64,000 nt of DNA, taken from contig CAIVVT010000061.1 in assembly GCA_903909435.1 (NCBI GenBank), positions 124,001 through 188,000 on the forward strand. Direction: 5' to 3'. Positions 28,731-36,798 of this stretch are shown piece by piece. The stretch is from an uncultured Acidobacteriia bacterium (GTDB taxonomy: Bacteria > Acidobacteriota > Terriglobia > Bryobacterales > Bryobacteraceae). Made by a program: the position numbers and the translations under genes. Position 1 is the first letter of the stretch; every line of letters begins with the position of its first letter. The notes under the pieces are model-generated. The model did not search any database and had not been told where the DNA came from. It saw only the letters and a program-made list of their open reading frames with translations.

Positions 28731-29759
28731 TCAACTGTTCGGCAGATGTTCGGCGATTCGGGCCAAAGCTTGGACACCGTCTATGTCCTGCGCCAACTCG
28801 GGCAATTCGACGAACCGCGAGCCTTTGCCCATCCACGCGGTCCGTGCCTTGCCTAGGTCGGCGCGCTGTTGGGAGCACACGCTGTTATACCAGTCAACCA
28901 GGCTGAGAGTGGCCGGCGATGCTCCGGGCGAAGGATCCAAACTGAGTTCCGGCCAGAGCCGGTTGACAATCAGGTCATCCACGGTGAACTTGCGCTTTGT
29001 CAGTTCCGTAAAGAAGTAGTTGCCGTCCTGCCTTGCCCGGCCCGGCGATGAGACGATGCGAAAGCTCGTGATTCGGGAGTCGCGCAGTGTCTTCATGGTA
29101 TTCTTGGCGCGCTTCGCATAACCTTCAGCCACCGGCTGAAACATTGAGAAGAACTCGAGAACCTGACCCGCAAGGGCCGCGCCTACCAGTTGCTGCACTT
29201 TGGTGTAGAGGTTCGAAGATCCGGCGTCGCCTGAGACGCCCCTGTTCCAAAGGCCAAACGTGCGCCCCACTAGCTTCACTAGAGGGAAAGTGACGAGTTC
29301 GACGAAGAACTCCGGTTTGTCCAGAAACTCGAACGCGTGGCGGGAGGGAGCCGTATCGATGAACAAGGTTTCGAATCCGTCGGCGATCGCGTGCGAGATT
29401 CTCTCCACAGCGACCAACTCGTTCATCCCGGCGAGCGACGTCAACATCAACCGGTAAATCGGGTGCTCGAGGATCGCCCGGGCTTTTGCCTCGCTCACGT
29501 CGCTTCGCACCATTCGGTCCATTGCGGAGGGCACATCGAGCAACGCCCCCCATAGCTCGCCCTTTGAGCGCGCCGATGCGAGGTCGATGCGTTGTTGTGG
29601 GATCTCACCATCCATGCCGAGCGCAGTCCTAAGGCGCAAGGCGGGGTCAATCGTCAGTACAAGGGACTTCCTTCCTCCCATCGCGGCTCCGAGCGCGCTC
29701 GCCGCAGTCACCGACGTTTTGCCCACGCCTCCGGTGCCAACGAAAATCCGGATCTTCAT
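28731..29759 (-). CDS. ArsA/Get3-family ATPase, catalytic type
   Basis: 342 residues. It has the deviant Walker A GTGGVGKTS (Lys14), switch I TIDPALRL with the aspartate that activates water in Get3 (Asp38 here), and switch II DTAPSRHAFEFL. This family of soluble dimeric ATPases includes arsenite-pump ATPases and the tail-anchored protein chaperone Get3. No arsenic genes are nearby. The start codon overlaps the stop of the second ArsA-like gene as ATGA, so the two are made together and probably form a heterodimer. It is the last gene of a five-gene minus-strand operon. Confidence 0.88.
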   Translation of the reverse strand: MKIRIFVGTGGVGKTSVTAASALGAAMGGRKSLVLTIDPALRLRTALGMDGEIPQQRIDLASARSKGELWGALLDVPSAMDRMVRSDVSEAKARAILEHPIYRLMLTSLAGMNELVAVERISHAIADGFETLFIDTAPSRHAFEFLDKPEFFVELVTFPLVKLVGRTFGLWNRGVSGDAGSSNLYTKVQQLVGAALAGQVLEFFSMFQPVAEGYAKRAKNTMKTLRDSRITSFRIVSSPGRARQDGNYFFTELTKRKFTVDDLIVNRLWPELSLDPSPGASPATLSLVDWYNSVCSQQRADLGKARTAWMGKGSRFVELPELAQDIDGVQALARIAEHLPNS

Positions 29760-30673
29760 ATGCTTGCGCCTGGAAGATCGCCCATCTGCCCCGCCAGCTC
29801 AAGCAGAAACTCCACGTCCGAATTCGAGGCGCCTTTGCGCGGCAGAATATGCGTGGGTGTGCCGCCCGCCAGACAGAGCTTGCCGAATAAGGACCGCTCG
29901 ATGGCATGGCGGTCGAGGATAAAGGACGCATCCCGCGATCCCGTCAGTTCGCCGGCAAAGGTCCGGCGGAGCTCTTCCCATTCCTGTTCCGGGATTCCCA
30001 GCAGCGGAGACGCCATGTTGCAGACCACAGCAGCCGGCTGCAACCCCAGTTCCCCGTTGAGCTTCTGGCACAACTCGATCACCTCGTCCACCGCCATTTC
30101 TTCGAGAGTGGCTACCGGAAGCACAGTGAGGCTCTGCGGATTGGCCAAAAATCCAGCCAAGGACTTGCCCAGCAGCGCCAGCGGGCCGGACAGGTAGGAA
30201 TCGAAATCCCTAGCCACCTGCAGCATCCGCAGGAAATGCCCGGTGGCCGGCGCGTCCCAGACAATCAGATCAAAACCCTGCAGCGCCTCCGGACCAGAGC
30301 CGTGCACCGCGAGATCCCGGACGCGCGAGATGAATGCAATTTCCTTGAGCCCGGGCACGACTTCCACCAGGCTCTGGTACAGCCGGCTGTTAAGCACCGT
30401 GTCGGCCAGCAGGGACGAACCGGTATTATGCCTGACCACGCCCTGTAAGACCTCTTTGGGGTCGATGTGGATGACGAAGAGGTTCGAGGCGGCAACCGGG
30501 TGAAGCTCCTTCAGCCCGGCGAGGGAAACCGACAGCGCCAGTTCTGCCAGGGGATGCGAAGTGATCACGAGGGCGCGGCGTTTCTCGTCGGCGTGCCGCA
30601 GAGCGAAGGCTAGGCTCAGTGCCGTCTTGCCCACTCCGCCTTTGCCGCAAAAGACCGTTACCGGCCGGGCCAT
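29756..30673 (-). CDS. ArsA/Get3-family ATPase with altered switch I
   Basis: 305 residues. The deviant Walker A GKGGVGKTAL (Lys16) and switch II DAPATGHFLRML are intact. Switch I, however, reads TSHPLAEL, where the family has STDPA: the catalytic aspartate is His40. This copy probably binds ATP but hydrolyses it poorly. It is translationally coupled to the normal copy downstream and follows a START-like gene after 12 bases. The simplest reading is an asymmetric ArsA heterodimer with one regulatory subunit. Confidence 0.85.
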   Translation of the reverse strand: MARPVTVFCGKGGVGKTALSLAFALRHADEKRRALVITSHPLAELALSVSLAGLKELHPVAASNLFVIHIDPKEVLQGVVRHNTGSSLLADTVLNSRLYQSLVEVVPGLKEIAFISRVRDLAVHGSGPEALQGFDLIVWDAPATGHFLRMLQVARDFDSYLSGPLALLGKSLAGFLANPQSLTVLPVATLEEMAVDEVIELCQKLNGELGLQPAAVVCNMASPLLGIPEQEWEELRRTFAGELTGSRDASFILDRHAIERSLFGKLCLAGGTPTHILPRKGASNSDVEFLLELAGQMGDLPGASI

Positions 30674-30685
30674 GCGGGCCGCCTG

Positions 30686-31267
30686 TTAGTCATGAAAAGC
30701 ATCGCCTCCGATGCTTTTCACGGTGATGGACTGGCCCATGAACCAGAACCGGTAATTCTGCTTCAGCTTCACGATTTGCAGCAACCGCCGTGCCCGAAGC
30801 GGGGTTCGAGGCCGGGGTGGCAGCGGCGGAGCAGATCCTTCCGCCCAGGCAAACTTCTCAACGAACTTCTTCAGCGAGACCGCCCCTTTGTCCAGGGCCT
30901 TCTTCGCCGGGCCGTCGGTGAGAAACCTTGGCACCGACGCGACTTCTAGGTCCACATCCGAGAACAGGACCGTTCCGGAACCATCTTCCGCGGTCACCAG
31001 CCTGTACGTGCCTGAGTACCTCTTCAGTTCCTTGCCGCTGACCAGCTCGAACTGCAGCGCTTGTCCTGTAACGCCATCGAACCGGACGCGGATTCTGATC
31101 CTGCGCGTGGCATTCATGACCATCTCCACAATGGTGGAACTGCCGCTCGACGAAAGGACGGTGCAATGTTCGCAGTTCGGAACCCACTCGGGGTAACTGG
31201 GGTAAGCCGTGAGGGCCGAAAACACCCGCTCCCGCGAAGCCGGAATGTACATCGTGTTGCTGATCAT
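30686..31267 (-). CDS. START-like (SRPBCC, COQ10/polyketide-cyclase-like) protein
   Basis: 193 residues. The N-terminal ~145 residues have the SRPBCC lipid-binding fold pattern: PASRERVFSALTAYPSYPEW at the start, LKRYSGTYRL in the middle and a long final helix (DGPAKKALDKGAVSLKKFVEK). A basic, proline-rich tail and about 30 further residues follow (~155-193). Such proteins carry hydrophobic molecules or act as cyclases. The nearest known theme is COQ10, which handles quinone intermediates. It starts one base before the end of the preceding gene's stop region, so it is in the same operon. Confidence 0.75.
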   Translation of the reverse strand: MISNTMYIPASRERVFSALTAYPSYPEWVPNCEHCTVLSSSGSSTIVEMVMNATRRIRIRVRFDGVTGQALQFELVSGKELKRYSGTYRLVTAEDGSGTVLFSDVDLEVASVPRFLTDGPAKKALDKGAVSLKKFVEKFAWAEGSAPPLPPRPRTPLRARRLLQIVKLKQNYRFWFMGQSITVKSIGGDAFHD

Positions 31268-31268
31268 C

Positions 31269-31826
31269 TTATCCCCGGCTGTCTTCGGCTGGAGTCAGCT
31301 TGTATTTCCTGCCCTTGATCCAGCACACAAGTCCCGTTTCGGTCTCCCATAATTCAAAGAGGTTTTCGCCGTCGGTGATGACTTCGGGCCCGGGATCAGA
31401 GGCCGCCACTCGCGAACCCAGCGCTGCCAGACACCTTGCCGGGCTCAGCACTAGCCAGGACGCGGGCCTAAGCAGAGGCACCCCTAATCTGCGCTTTACC
31501 TTAACGCTAACTCGCGTGAAGCCGGAGGTGTCCGCCTCGAAACTCCAGTCGATTTCAACAACCGGAGCCTGCCCTTCTATCACTCTGGCCAGAACGGTCT
31601 TACAAGGGGTCTCGATGCATTCGATCAGCACGGTTTCGGAACCGGCAGTGGCCAGTCCTACTTCAACAATGGCAAGCGTCCCTTCACGCGTCAGTAGCCT
31701 GGAGGAAACAATCGAAGGCAACCACTCCTGCCAGGTGTCATAGCCCGTCAGTTCCTTGTACACGAGTTCGGGAGCACAAGGAATCACACTGCGGGCGGTA
31801 GCGTTGGGCAGCGAAGGCATGGGCAT
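31269..31826 (-). CDS. Second START-like (SRPBCC) protein
   Basis: 185 residues, with the same pattern as its neighbour: CAPELVYKELTGYDTWQEWLPS, a central VVEIDWSFEADTSGFTRVS strand region and a hydrophobic helix (LLRPASWLVLSPARCLAALG). Its C-terminus (LFELWETETGLVCWIKGRKY) looks like a separate short domain. The start ATG at 31826 has the AGGA of the upstream gene's stop region as ribosome binding site, so translation is closely linked. Two diverged START-like proteins in tandem suggest either a heterodimer or two steps of a carrier pathway; the ligand is unknown. Confidence 0.7.
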   Translation of the reverse strand: MPMPSLPNATARSVIPCAPELVYKELTGYDTWQEWLPSIVSSRLLTREGTLAIVEVGLATAGSETVLIECIETPCKTVLARVIEGQAPVVEIDWSFEADTSGFTRVSVKVKRRLGVPLLRPASWLVLSPARCLAALGSRVAASDPGPEVITDGENLFELWETETGLVCWIKGRKYKLTPAEDSRG

Positions 31827-31832
31827 GGAGTC

Positions 31833-32288
31833 CTAATCGGCAGGAGGGCCGCTTAACACATCAACCGCGAGCGGGGCATTGGCTGGCCGTGCGCCGCCGG
31901 GTGTCTCATTACCGGTAGTGTCGTACGCACGGGTTTCGTTGCTGCGGCCGAGCAATTGGTTACCAGCCTCGAGAATCGCTGCAGGAGAAAAGGTCTGGAA
32001 CGCCTTTTCGACTGCCTTGACCGAGACGCGCGAGACTGATCGCAGTGCCTCTTTTTTTGTCTCGTCCAGATTTCTTTCGAGTGAGCTCGAAAACTCATTG
32101 AGCGAGGATCCGAGCTTTTCAGCGGCTCCTGGAAGACCCTTGCCTCCTACGCCTGCCTCGAAGATTTTTTGCAATTCTCCGATTCCGTAAAGCGTCAGTC
32201 CTGTCGATAAGCGGACGCTGGAAACAATCAGGTTCTGAATCGTGTCGCCCAACCCCGTTTCGCCGTCTCCAGAGCCCTTTTGAGTCAT
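31833..32288 (-). CDS. Small helical protein of unknown function, first gene of the ArsA operon
   Basis: 151 residues, no cysteine and no signal peptide. Residues ~12-115 look helical and amphipathic (IQNLIVSSVRLSTGLTLYGI, SLNEFSSSLERNLDETKKEA, VSVKAVEKAFQTF), with a loose resemblance in character to phasins, which coat hydrophobic inclusions. The C-terminal ~35 residues are rich in glycine, proline and alanine and probably disordered. I do not recognise the family. It leads the operon with the two START-like proteins and the ArsA pair. Confidence 0.65.
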   Translation of the reverse strand: MTQKGSGDGETGLGDTIQNLIVSSVRLSTGLTLYGIGELQKIFEAGVGGKGLPGAAEKLGSSLNEFSSSLERNLDETKKEALRSVSRVSVKAVEKAFQTFSPAAILEAGNQLLGRSNETRAYDTTGNETPGGARPANAPLAVDVLSGPPAD

Positions 32289-32298
32289 GCCACCTTAC

Positions 32299-32326
32299 AT
32301 AATAGCCCCGGAACAGCAGACCGCAA
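32299..32326 (-). promoter_or_regulatory. Putative promoter of the ArsA/START operon
   Basis: On the minus strand TTGCGG (32326-32321) and TATTAT (32304-32299) are separated by 16 bases. The -10 box is good and the -35 box weak. The predicted start lies only about four bases before the ATG at 32288. Confidence 0.3.
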
Positions 32327-32387
32327 GCAGGGAAGCCCGGCATCATAAAACGGCCTCAAAAACAATGATCGCCGGACTCAGCTTTCA

Positions 32388-32396
32388 TGCTAAAAT
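32388..32396 (+). promoter_or_regulatory. Extended -10 promoter candidate for the coiled-coil gene
   Basis: TGC followed by TAAAAT fits an extended -10 element. It lies about 65 bases upstream of the ATG at 32461, which also has a strong AGGAGG at 32445-32450. Confidence 0.35.
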
Positions 32397-32460
32397 AAGG
32401 CGGTTCAAGCGAGCCCTGCGGTCGTGATTCAGCGGCCATCATCCAGGAGGAACGACCAAA

Positions 32461-32889
32461 ATGAGCACAGCCGAAAGACTCTCCGATTCTGAAATCGCCA
32501 GACTCCAGGCACGGATCGATGAACTCGAAACCGAGTTGAAGAGCAAGCACTCACAAGAGTCCAGCAAACACGCGGAGACCGATAAACTCCGCACGGACAC
32601 TCTGGACAAGACCAGCAGCGAGGCGAATCGCATTCTGCACGCGCTGTCCATCGCGTTCGCCGAGCAGTTAAGGTCGGCGGCCGACGTCGTGAAAGCCGTC
32701 AGTGAGGAAGCCTTCAAGCGTCGGGAAGACAACATCGCGAAAGACGAGAAGGCCACCTGCGCCCGGATCGGCGATCTCGAAAACGACGTTGCTGGTGTGC
32801 TCAATAAGGGAATCGAAAAGACCATCGCCAGCCACCGTCGGGTGGTGGACAAGTTTTACGAAACCTATCACGAAGGCGCAGCCAGCTAA
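32461..32889 (+). CDS. Small coiled-coil protein of unknown function
   Basis: 142 residues, highly charged and almost entirely helical. Residues ~8-45 form a clear coiled coil (EIARLQARIDELETELKSKH). The rest (~50-140) is a helical bundle-like region (SIAFAEQLRSAADVVKAVSE, GIEKTIASHRRVVDKFYETY). There is one cysteine and no membrane segment. An AGGAGG ribosome binding site ten bases upstream supports the ATG. It precedes the UbiB-like pseudokinase gene by 30 bases and is probably co-transcribed. I cannot assign a family; a phasin-like or scaffold role is possible. Confidence 0.75.
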   Translation: MSTAERLSDSEIARLQARIDELETELKSKHSQESSKHAETDKLRTDTLDKTSSEANRILHALSIAFAEQLRSAADVVKAVSEEAFKRREDNIAKDEKATCARIGDLENDVAGVLNKGIEKTIASHRRVVDKFYETYHEGAAS

Positions 32890-32919
32890 AGCTGCACAGG
32901 CTGGTTCTCCACGCCTTCG

Positions 32920-34467
32920 ATGATTGACACTTCGCTGGCGGTCCGGGCCTTGGGAGGTCCGGCCGGAGTAATCCGGCTGCTTAGGCGATTGGGGCCTGCT
33001 TTCGTCCGGTACGGCCAGATCCTCGCGCAGCGACCGGACCTGCTTCCTCCCGAATTCCGTGATGAGTTTCTGCTGGAGCCAGCCGAAGTTTCGCAGCCCT
33101 TGCCATGGAGCGAAGCTCGGACAATTCTCGCTGCGGAAATCCTGAACATCGACACTGCCTTCCAGAGTATCGATCCCGTTCCGGTCTTTTCTAACGGTCT
33201 CAGCCAGGCCCATCCGGCAGTCACCGCCACCGGCGATAGCGTCCTGATAAAGTTTCTCCTTCCCGGCGCTCGTAAGCGCGCGCAGCGGGACGCCCGTCGC
33301 GCTCGGGCCTTCGCCCGCTGGGCGCCCTCAGAGCGTCCATTGATCGAAGAACTGGCGTTGCTGGTCGATGCTGAGCTGGATCTGGTGGCGGAAAGGGAGA
33401 ACATCGGCAAGCTCGCCGACGCTTCCGGGAGCAGCCCCTTCCTGCGTGTGCCGCGAGTTTACCCGGAGCTCTCCACCGCGCAGGTACTGACGAGGGAGAA
33501 TCTTGGTGGCGTCCCTTTGAGCGCCGTTCTCTCCCCCGCACGGCGCTCCACCTTCAAAGCGGAAGAAATCGAATTCGATGCGCGCGCACTGGCGATCCAC
33601 CTGATCGACGGAGCGGTTCGCCAGATTCTGCAGCAACACTTCTATTGCGTGGACGTCCGGCCGCAGAATCTGCTGCTCTTGCCTGGAAACACCCTCTCCT
33701 TCGTGAACTTCCACCACTGTGCGGCGGTTGATCGTGAGAACAGCCTCATCTATACGCAGTTCCTGAATGAGGTTTTCTCGACCGAACTTCCCCGGCTCGC
33801 GCGCTCGTTCGAGGCATTGCTGATCGCGACGGATTCTTCAGCCTCAGAGACCATGCGGGAAGAGTTCATCCGCCAAAGTCACGAGTGCCTGCGTAGCGCG
33901 CCGCCCGCGCATCGTATACGGAGCGCCGCGGATTTCTCTTCACCCCTCTCGAACTGGCTGGCGGCCATCCTGCGGGTCGCGCGCCACCACGAATTTGAGA
34001 TCTCCATAGAGCTTCTGTCCGTATTTCGCACCCTCGTCAGTCTCGAAACCGTCGCGATCCGCCTCGACCCGGGAGTCCATCTGCAGTCAACCGGGCAGGA
34101 GATCCTGAAAGACATCGTTCTGGAAAATGTCTTCGAGCGTATGGAGCCGGTGAAGGTGCGCAGCGCGCTGGTGAACCTGCTGACGGCATTGAACAACGCG
34201 CCGGAATACCTGCATCATATCCTGACCGATTCAGCGGAGGGGCGCCTCAGCCTGGGCTTGAGCGCAACCGAACACCCACATGCTGCAGCAACGCGCGACC
34301 GCCGTTACAGATTACTGGCGGTGTCCATCGCGGCAGTGGGCGTAGCCTGGCTGATGGGAGAGCGAGGATTGCCGCCAGCGGGACCGATTTCCGCGACGCG
34401 TCTGCTCGGCCTTGTGCTTTGTTTCCTGTACTTTTCCATGATTGTCCTGTGGCGAAGATTGCAGTAA
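32920..34467 (+). CDS. UbiB/ABC1-family pseudokinase
   Basis: 515 residues, similar in layout to the UbiB-like protein at 20853-22505, including two C-terminal hydrophobic segments. Key residues are lost, however. The KxGQ motif is RYGQ (30-33). The alanine-rich loop is FSNGLSQAHP. The HADPHPGN motif is reduced to VDVRPQN (Asp245 and Asn250 kept). The DFG magnesium-binding site is FVNFH, so its aspartate is Asn263. The ATP lysine in VLIKFLLPG appears to remain. It could bind nucleotide without phosphotransfer, as other pseudokinases do. The frame is intact, so it is under selection as a protein and not a dead gene. It ends the accessory island. Confidence 0.82.
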   Translation: MIDTSLAVRALGGPAGVIRLLRRLGPAFVRYGQILAQRPDLLPPEFRDEFLLEPAEVSQPLPWSEARTILAAEILNIDTAFQSIDPVPVFSNGLSQAHPAVTATGDSVLIKFLLPGARKRAQRDARRARAFARWAPSERPLIEELALLVDAELDLVAERENIGKLADASGSSPFLRVPRVYPELSTAQVLTRENLGGVPLSAVLSPARRSTFKAEEIEFDARALAIHLIDGAVRQILQQHFYCVDVRPQNLLLLPGNTLSFVNFHHCAAVDRENSLIYTQFLNEVFSTELPRLARSFEALLIATDSSASETMREEFIRQSHECLRSAPPAHRIRSAADFSSPLSNWLAAILRVARHHEFEISIELLSVFRTLVSLETVAIRLDPGVHLQSTGQEILKDIVLENVFERMEPVKVRSALVNLLTALNNAPEYLHHILTDSAEGRLSLGLSATEHPHAAATRDRRYRLLAVSIAAVGVAWLMGERGLPPAGPISATRLLGLVLCFLYFSMIVLWRRLQ

Positions 34468-34496
34468 CGCCAGTCCAATCGCAGGCGTGGTAAAAC

Positions 34497-34516
34497 CCGG
34501 TCCGCCTGAGGACCGG
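34497..34516 (+). terminator. Hairpin after the pseudokinase gene
   Basis: CCGGTCC and GGACCGG form a perfect seven-base-pair stem with a six-base loop, 30 bases after the stop codon. There is no run of T behind it, so it is not a textbook intrinsic terminator, but it may protect or end the transcript. Confidence 0.35.
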
Positions 34517-34757
34517 CCACCCGCAAGTCCCGCATTCTCCACCGTTGTATCGGAACTCGCTCTTCTCCCAGCCCGCTTGATGTTCGAAAACCCGATCTGA
34601 CTAAAGTGAATGGTAGTTGCCAGATCACTGCGTTACCCGGCTCTGGCACAACGTTTTGCGGGACCACCTGCTTGTGCTGGCGAGCTTTGGCAGCGGGCCT
34701 CATGCCGCCAGAGTCTCCGCACGAGTCTCAGTTATCTTCTTCGGTCCGCCGGGCAGG

Positions 34758-34913
34758 ATGCAGATCTTGAACTATTGCGTCCTGATCTTCGCTGCCAGCT
34801 CGATAACACAGATCGTGATTGCCGCCGTGCTGAAGTGCTTTAAGCGTGGCATCGACCCGATTCGGCGAATGAAAGAGAGGGATCAAGTCCGCGAACTGCC
34901 GCAACTTACCTGA
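34758..34913 (+). CDS. Possible 51-residue single-span membrane protein
   Basis: The frame begins MQILNYCVLIFAASSITQ, continues hydrophobic to about residue 25, then turns strongly basic (LKCFKRGIDPIRRMKERD). This is the profile of a small membrane protein. A purine-rich GGGCAGG abuts the ATG and is too close to be ideal. No family is recognised and chance cannot be excluded. Confidence 0.2.
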   Translation: MQILNYCVLIFAASSITQIVIAAVLKCFKRGIDPIRRMKERDQVRELPQLT

Positions 34914-35087
34914 TGTCATCAACGCCGGACTGCGACGCGGGTTCCCGGGTACTTAGCAGATAGCTTCCAAACTGAACTGCGGACGCGAAGCAACGAGGCA
35001 GATCAGCGGACTTGACCGCTCTCTTTCGCTCACGGATCTTTGCGGGAGGTTCATTGGAGCGGCAAGACGCCCGCGCTTCCTCCACCG

Positions 35088-36731
35088 CTATTTCGGCTTG
35101 GAAAAAAGCCTGCCGAGCCCCTTCACCGTGTCTACCAGGTTCTCCGGTTGCGTGCCCTGCGCCGGTCGGGAGGGCCCGAACTTCTGGCCAATGAAGCGGC
35201 CGATGTCGGGTACGAAGCGCGGTTTCGCCGACGTCCCCGCGAGCTTGAACGGGAGGCCGCCCTGCCCCAGCGCCGCGCCGGTGATTTTGCTCAAGCCGCC
35301 GATGATGCCGGCGTCAGGATTGATGTTGGCGACCATGGTGAAATCGAGGTCGTTCCTGGCCGAGACTGTCCCGTCGCCCACCATATCACCCAATGCGGGG
35401 ACAATCAGCTTGAACCCCATGGCTTTGATGCCATCCGGGCCCGCCTCGAGGTTGGAGCCGAGCAATTGAATAACGGTATCGTGGGCGCCCTTCAGCCCGG
35501 CAAGCGAGGAGAGCGTCTTCATCTGGGTTGCCAGATCGTAACCCACCAGCTTTGTGTTTTTGAGCGCCACCGAGCCCTTGCCCAGCGGACGGGCAGCGGT
35601 GCCGGAGAGGCTCAGGTCGAGCTTGAGCGTCCCGCCCTGCAGCTTCGCCTCGGAGGGCAGGACGATGCCGAATGACGGCAGCAGCGCCTCCAGGTCGTCA
35701 ACGGGCATCGCGTCACCGGAAACATGGCCGCTGAGCGTCGGCGTCTCACCCGCAAGATCGAAGGTCCCTGTGATCCGAAGCGCCGCGGCTCCGGCACGCA
35801 GCGTCATCGACTGGATGGCCCCCGTGTGACGCGCCTGCTCATAAGTCGTATCGACATCGAGCGCTACGGGTTTAGGCGCGAGCGGAGAGTTGAGGCTGAA
35901 GCGCGACTTGTCCGCCTTCAGCTTGCCCTTGATGTGAATGGTCTTGCCGTTGGAATGGGCGGTGCCATCGAAGTCGGCAATCGCCGTGAACGCCGACTGC
36001 GGCCCGAGCAGCCCGGAGTGTTCCAGGTCGAGCTTGGCGACCTTCGCCTTCAGATCGAACGGGGTACGTGTCGCGTCCTTCTCGTCTGGCGGGCCGATCT
36101 GCCCTTCCAGTGCGAGCGTACCGCCACCTGCCACTTTCAAGTCGAGCTTGAGCGGGACGGCCATCTTCGGTGCGATCGGACCGACCGTGGTATTCACGCC
36201 TTGCAGCTCAATCGGCTTCCCGGTCTGGCCTTCGGTCACTAAGACAGTCCTGCCGCCTTCGAGCTTGATCTTGTCGATCGACATGCTCAGCGGCGCACTC
36301 TGCGTGGCGGGAGTCGCCGGAGCGGCAACGGATGGATTCGTCTTCGCCCCCAGTGAGGCGTAGTTCCACCCCCCCTTTTTGTTCTGAAGCAGCCGCACCT
36401 GCGGCTCCTGGATCGTGATGCCCGTTATGTTGAGCCTGTGGTCGAAGATCAACGGGACCAACTGCACCCCAATCGAGATGCCTTTGGCTGTCAGGAACGG
36501 TTGGTCTGAAAAAGCTGGATCATCGGCAATCGCGAGGTTCTCGGCCTTCGCGCCCCCCGAGAGCAGCGAGATGGAGAGCGACCCGATCCGGGTCTGGCGC
36601 CCGAGCGCCGCAGTTGCTTGCGCTTCGAGCATGGGCCGGAAAGTCTCGCCGCTGATTAGGAATGGCACCAGCGCCACGACCAGAATCAAAACCCCGAGCG
36701 CGCTGCCGAATACGATGAGAATCTTCTTCAT
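35088..36731 (-). CDS. AsmA-family protein
   Basis: About 547 residues. An N-terminal membrane anchor (ILIVFGSALGVLILVVALVP) is followed by the AsmA opening (TRIGSLSISLLSGGAKAENL, SIGVQLVPLI) and repeated beta-rich segments to the end. AsmA-like proteins are bridge-like periplasmic lipid-transport or outer-membrane-biogenesis factors. The ATG at 36731 has a GGAGG eight bases upstream, which decides the start over an ATG seven codons earlier. It stands alone, convergent with the accessory island. Confidence 0.85.
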   Translation of the reverse strand: MKKILIVFGSALGVLILVVALVPFLISGETFRPMLEAQATAALGRQTRIGSLSISLLSGGAKAENLAIADDPAFSDQPFLTAKGISIGVQLVPLIFDHRLNITGITIQEPQVRLLQNKKGGWNYASLGAKTNPSVAAPATPATQSAPLSMSIDKIKLEGGRTVLVTEGQTGKPIELQGVNTTVGPIAPKMAVPLKLDLKVAGGGTLALEGQIGPPDEKDATRTPFDLKAKVAKLDLEHSGLLGPQSAFTAIADFDGTAHSNGKTIHIKGKLKADKSRFSLNSPLAPKPVALDVDTTYEQARHTGAIQSMTLRAGAAALRITGTFDLAGETPTLSGHVSGDAMPVDDLEALLPSFGIVLPSEAKLQGGTLKLDLSLSGTAARPLGKGSVALKNTKLVGYDLATQMKTLSSLAGLKGAHDTVIQLLGSNLEAGPDGIKAMGFKLIVPALGDMVGDGTVSARNDLDFTMVANINPDAGIIGGLSKITGAALGQGGLPFKLAGTSAKPRFVPDIGRFIGQKFGPSRPAQGTQPENLVDTVKGLGRLFSKPK

Positions 36732-36798
36732 CTGGGTTTCCTCCCCGGCCACTCATTCCATGCCTGAAGATTATAGCGGAGTCGATGAACTGCGGCTC

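Larger units (their letters stand above)
34468..35087. other. Long intergenic stretch at the island's right boundary
   Basis: About 620 bases without a well-supported gene between the pseudokinase gene and the AsmA-like gene (convergent). It holds a seven-base-pair hairpin just after the pseudokinase stop and one short open frame with a membrane segment. No repeat, tRNA or mobile-element end was recognised. Confidence 0.6.

Noticed and set aside
28731-30673. Arsenite efflux operon (arsA)
   Set aside because: No arsB, arsC, arsD or arsR is near, and one copy lacks the catalytic aspartate. ArsA here is a family name only.
31833-32889. Gas-vesicle or encapsulin-type compartment genes
   Set aside because: The helical proteins and the cNMP-binding protein brought these to mind, but no gas vesicle structural protein or encapsulin shell protein is present.
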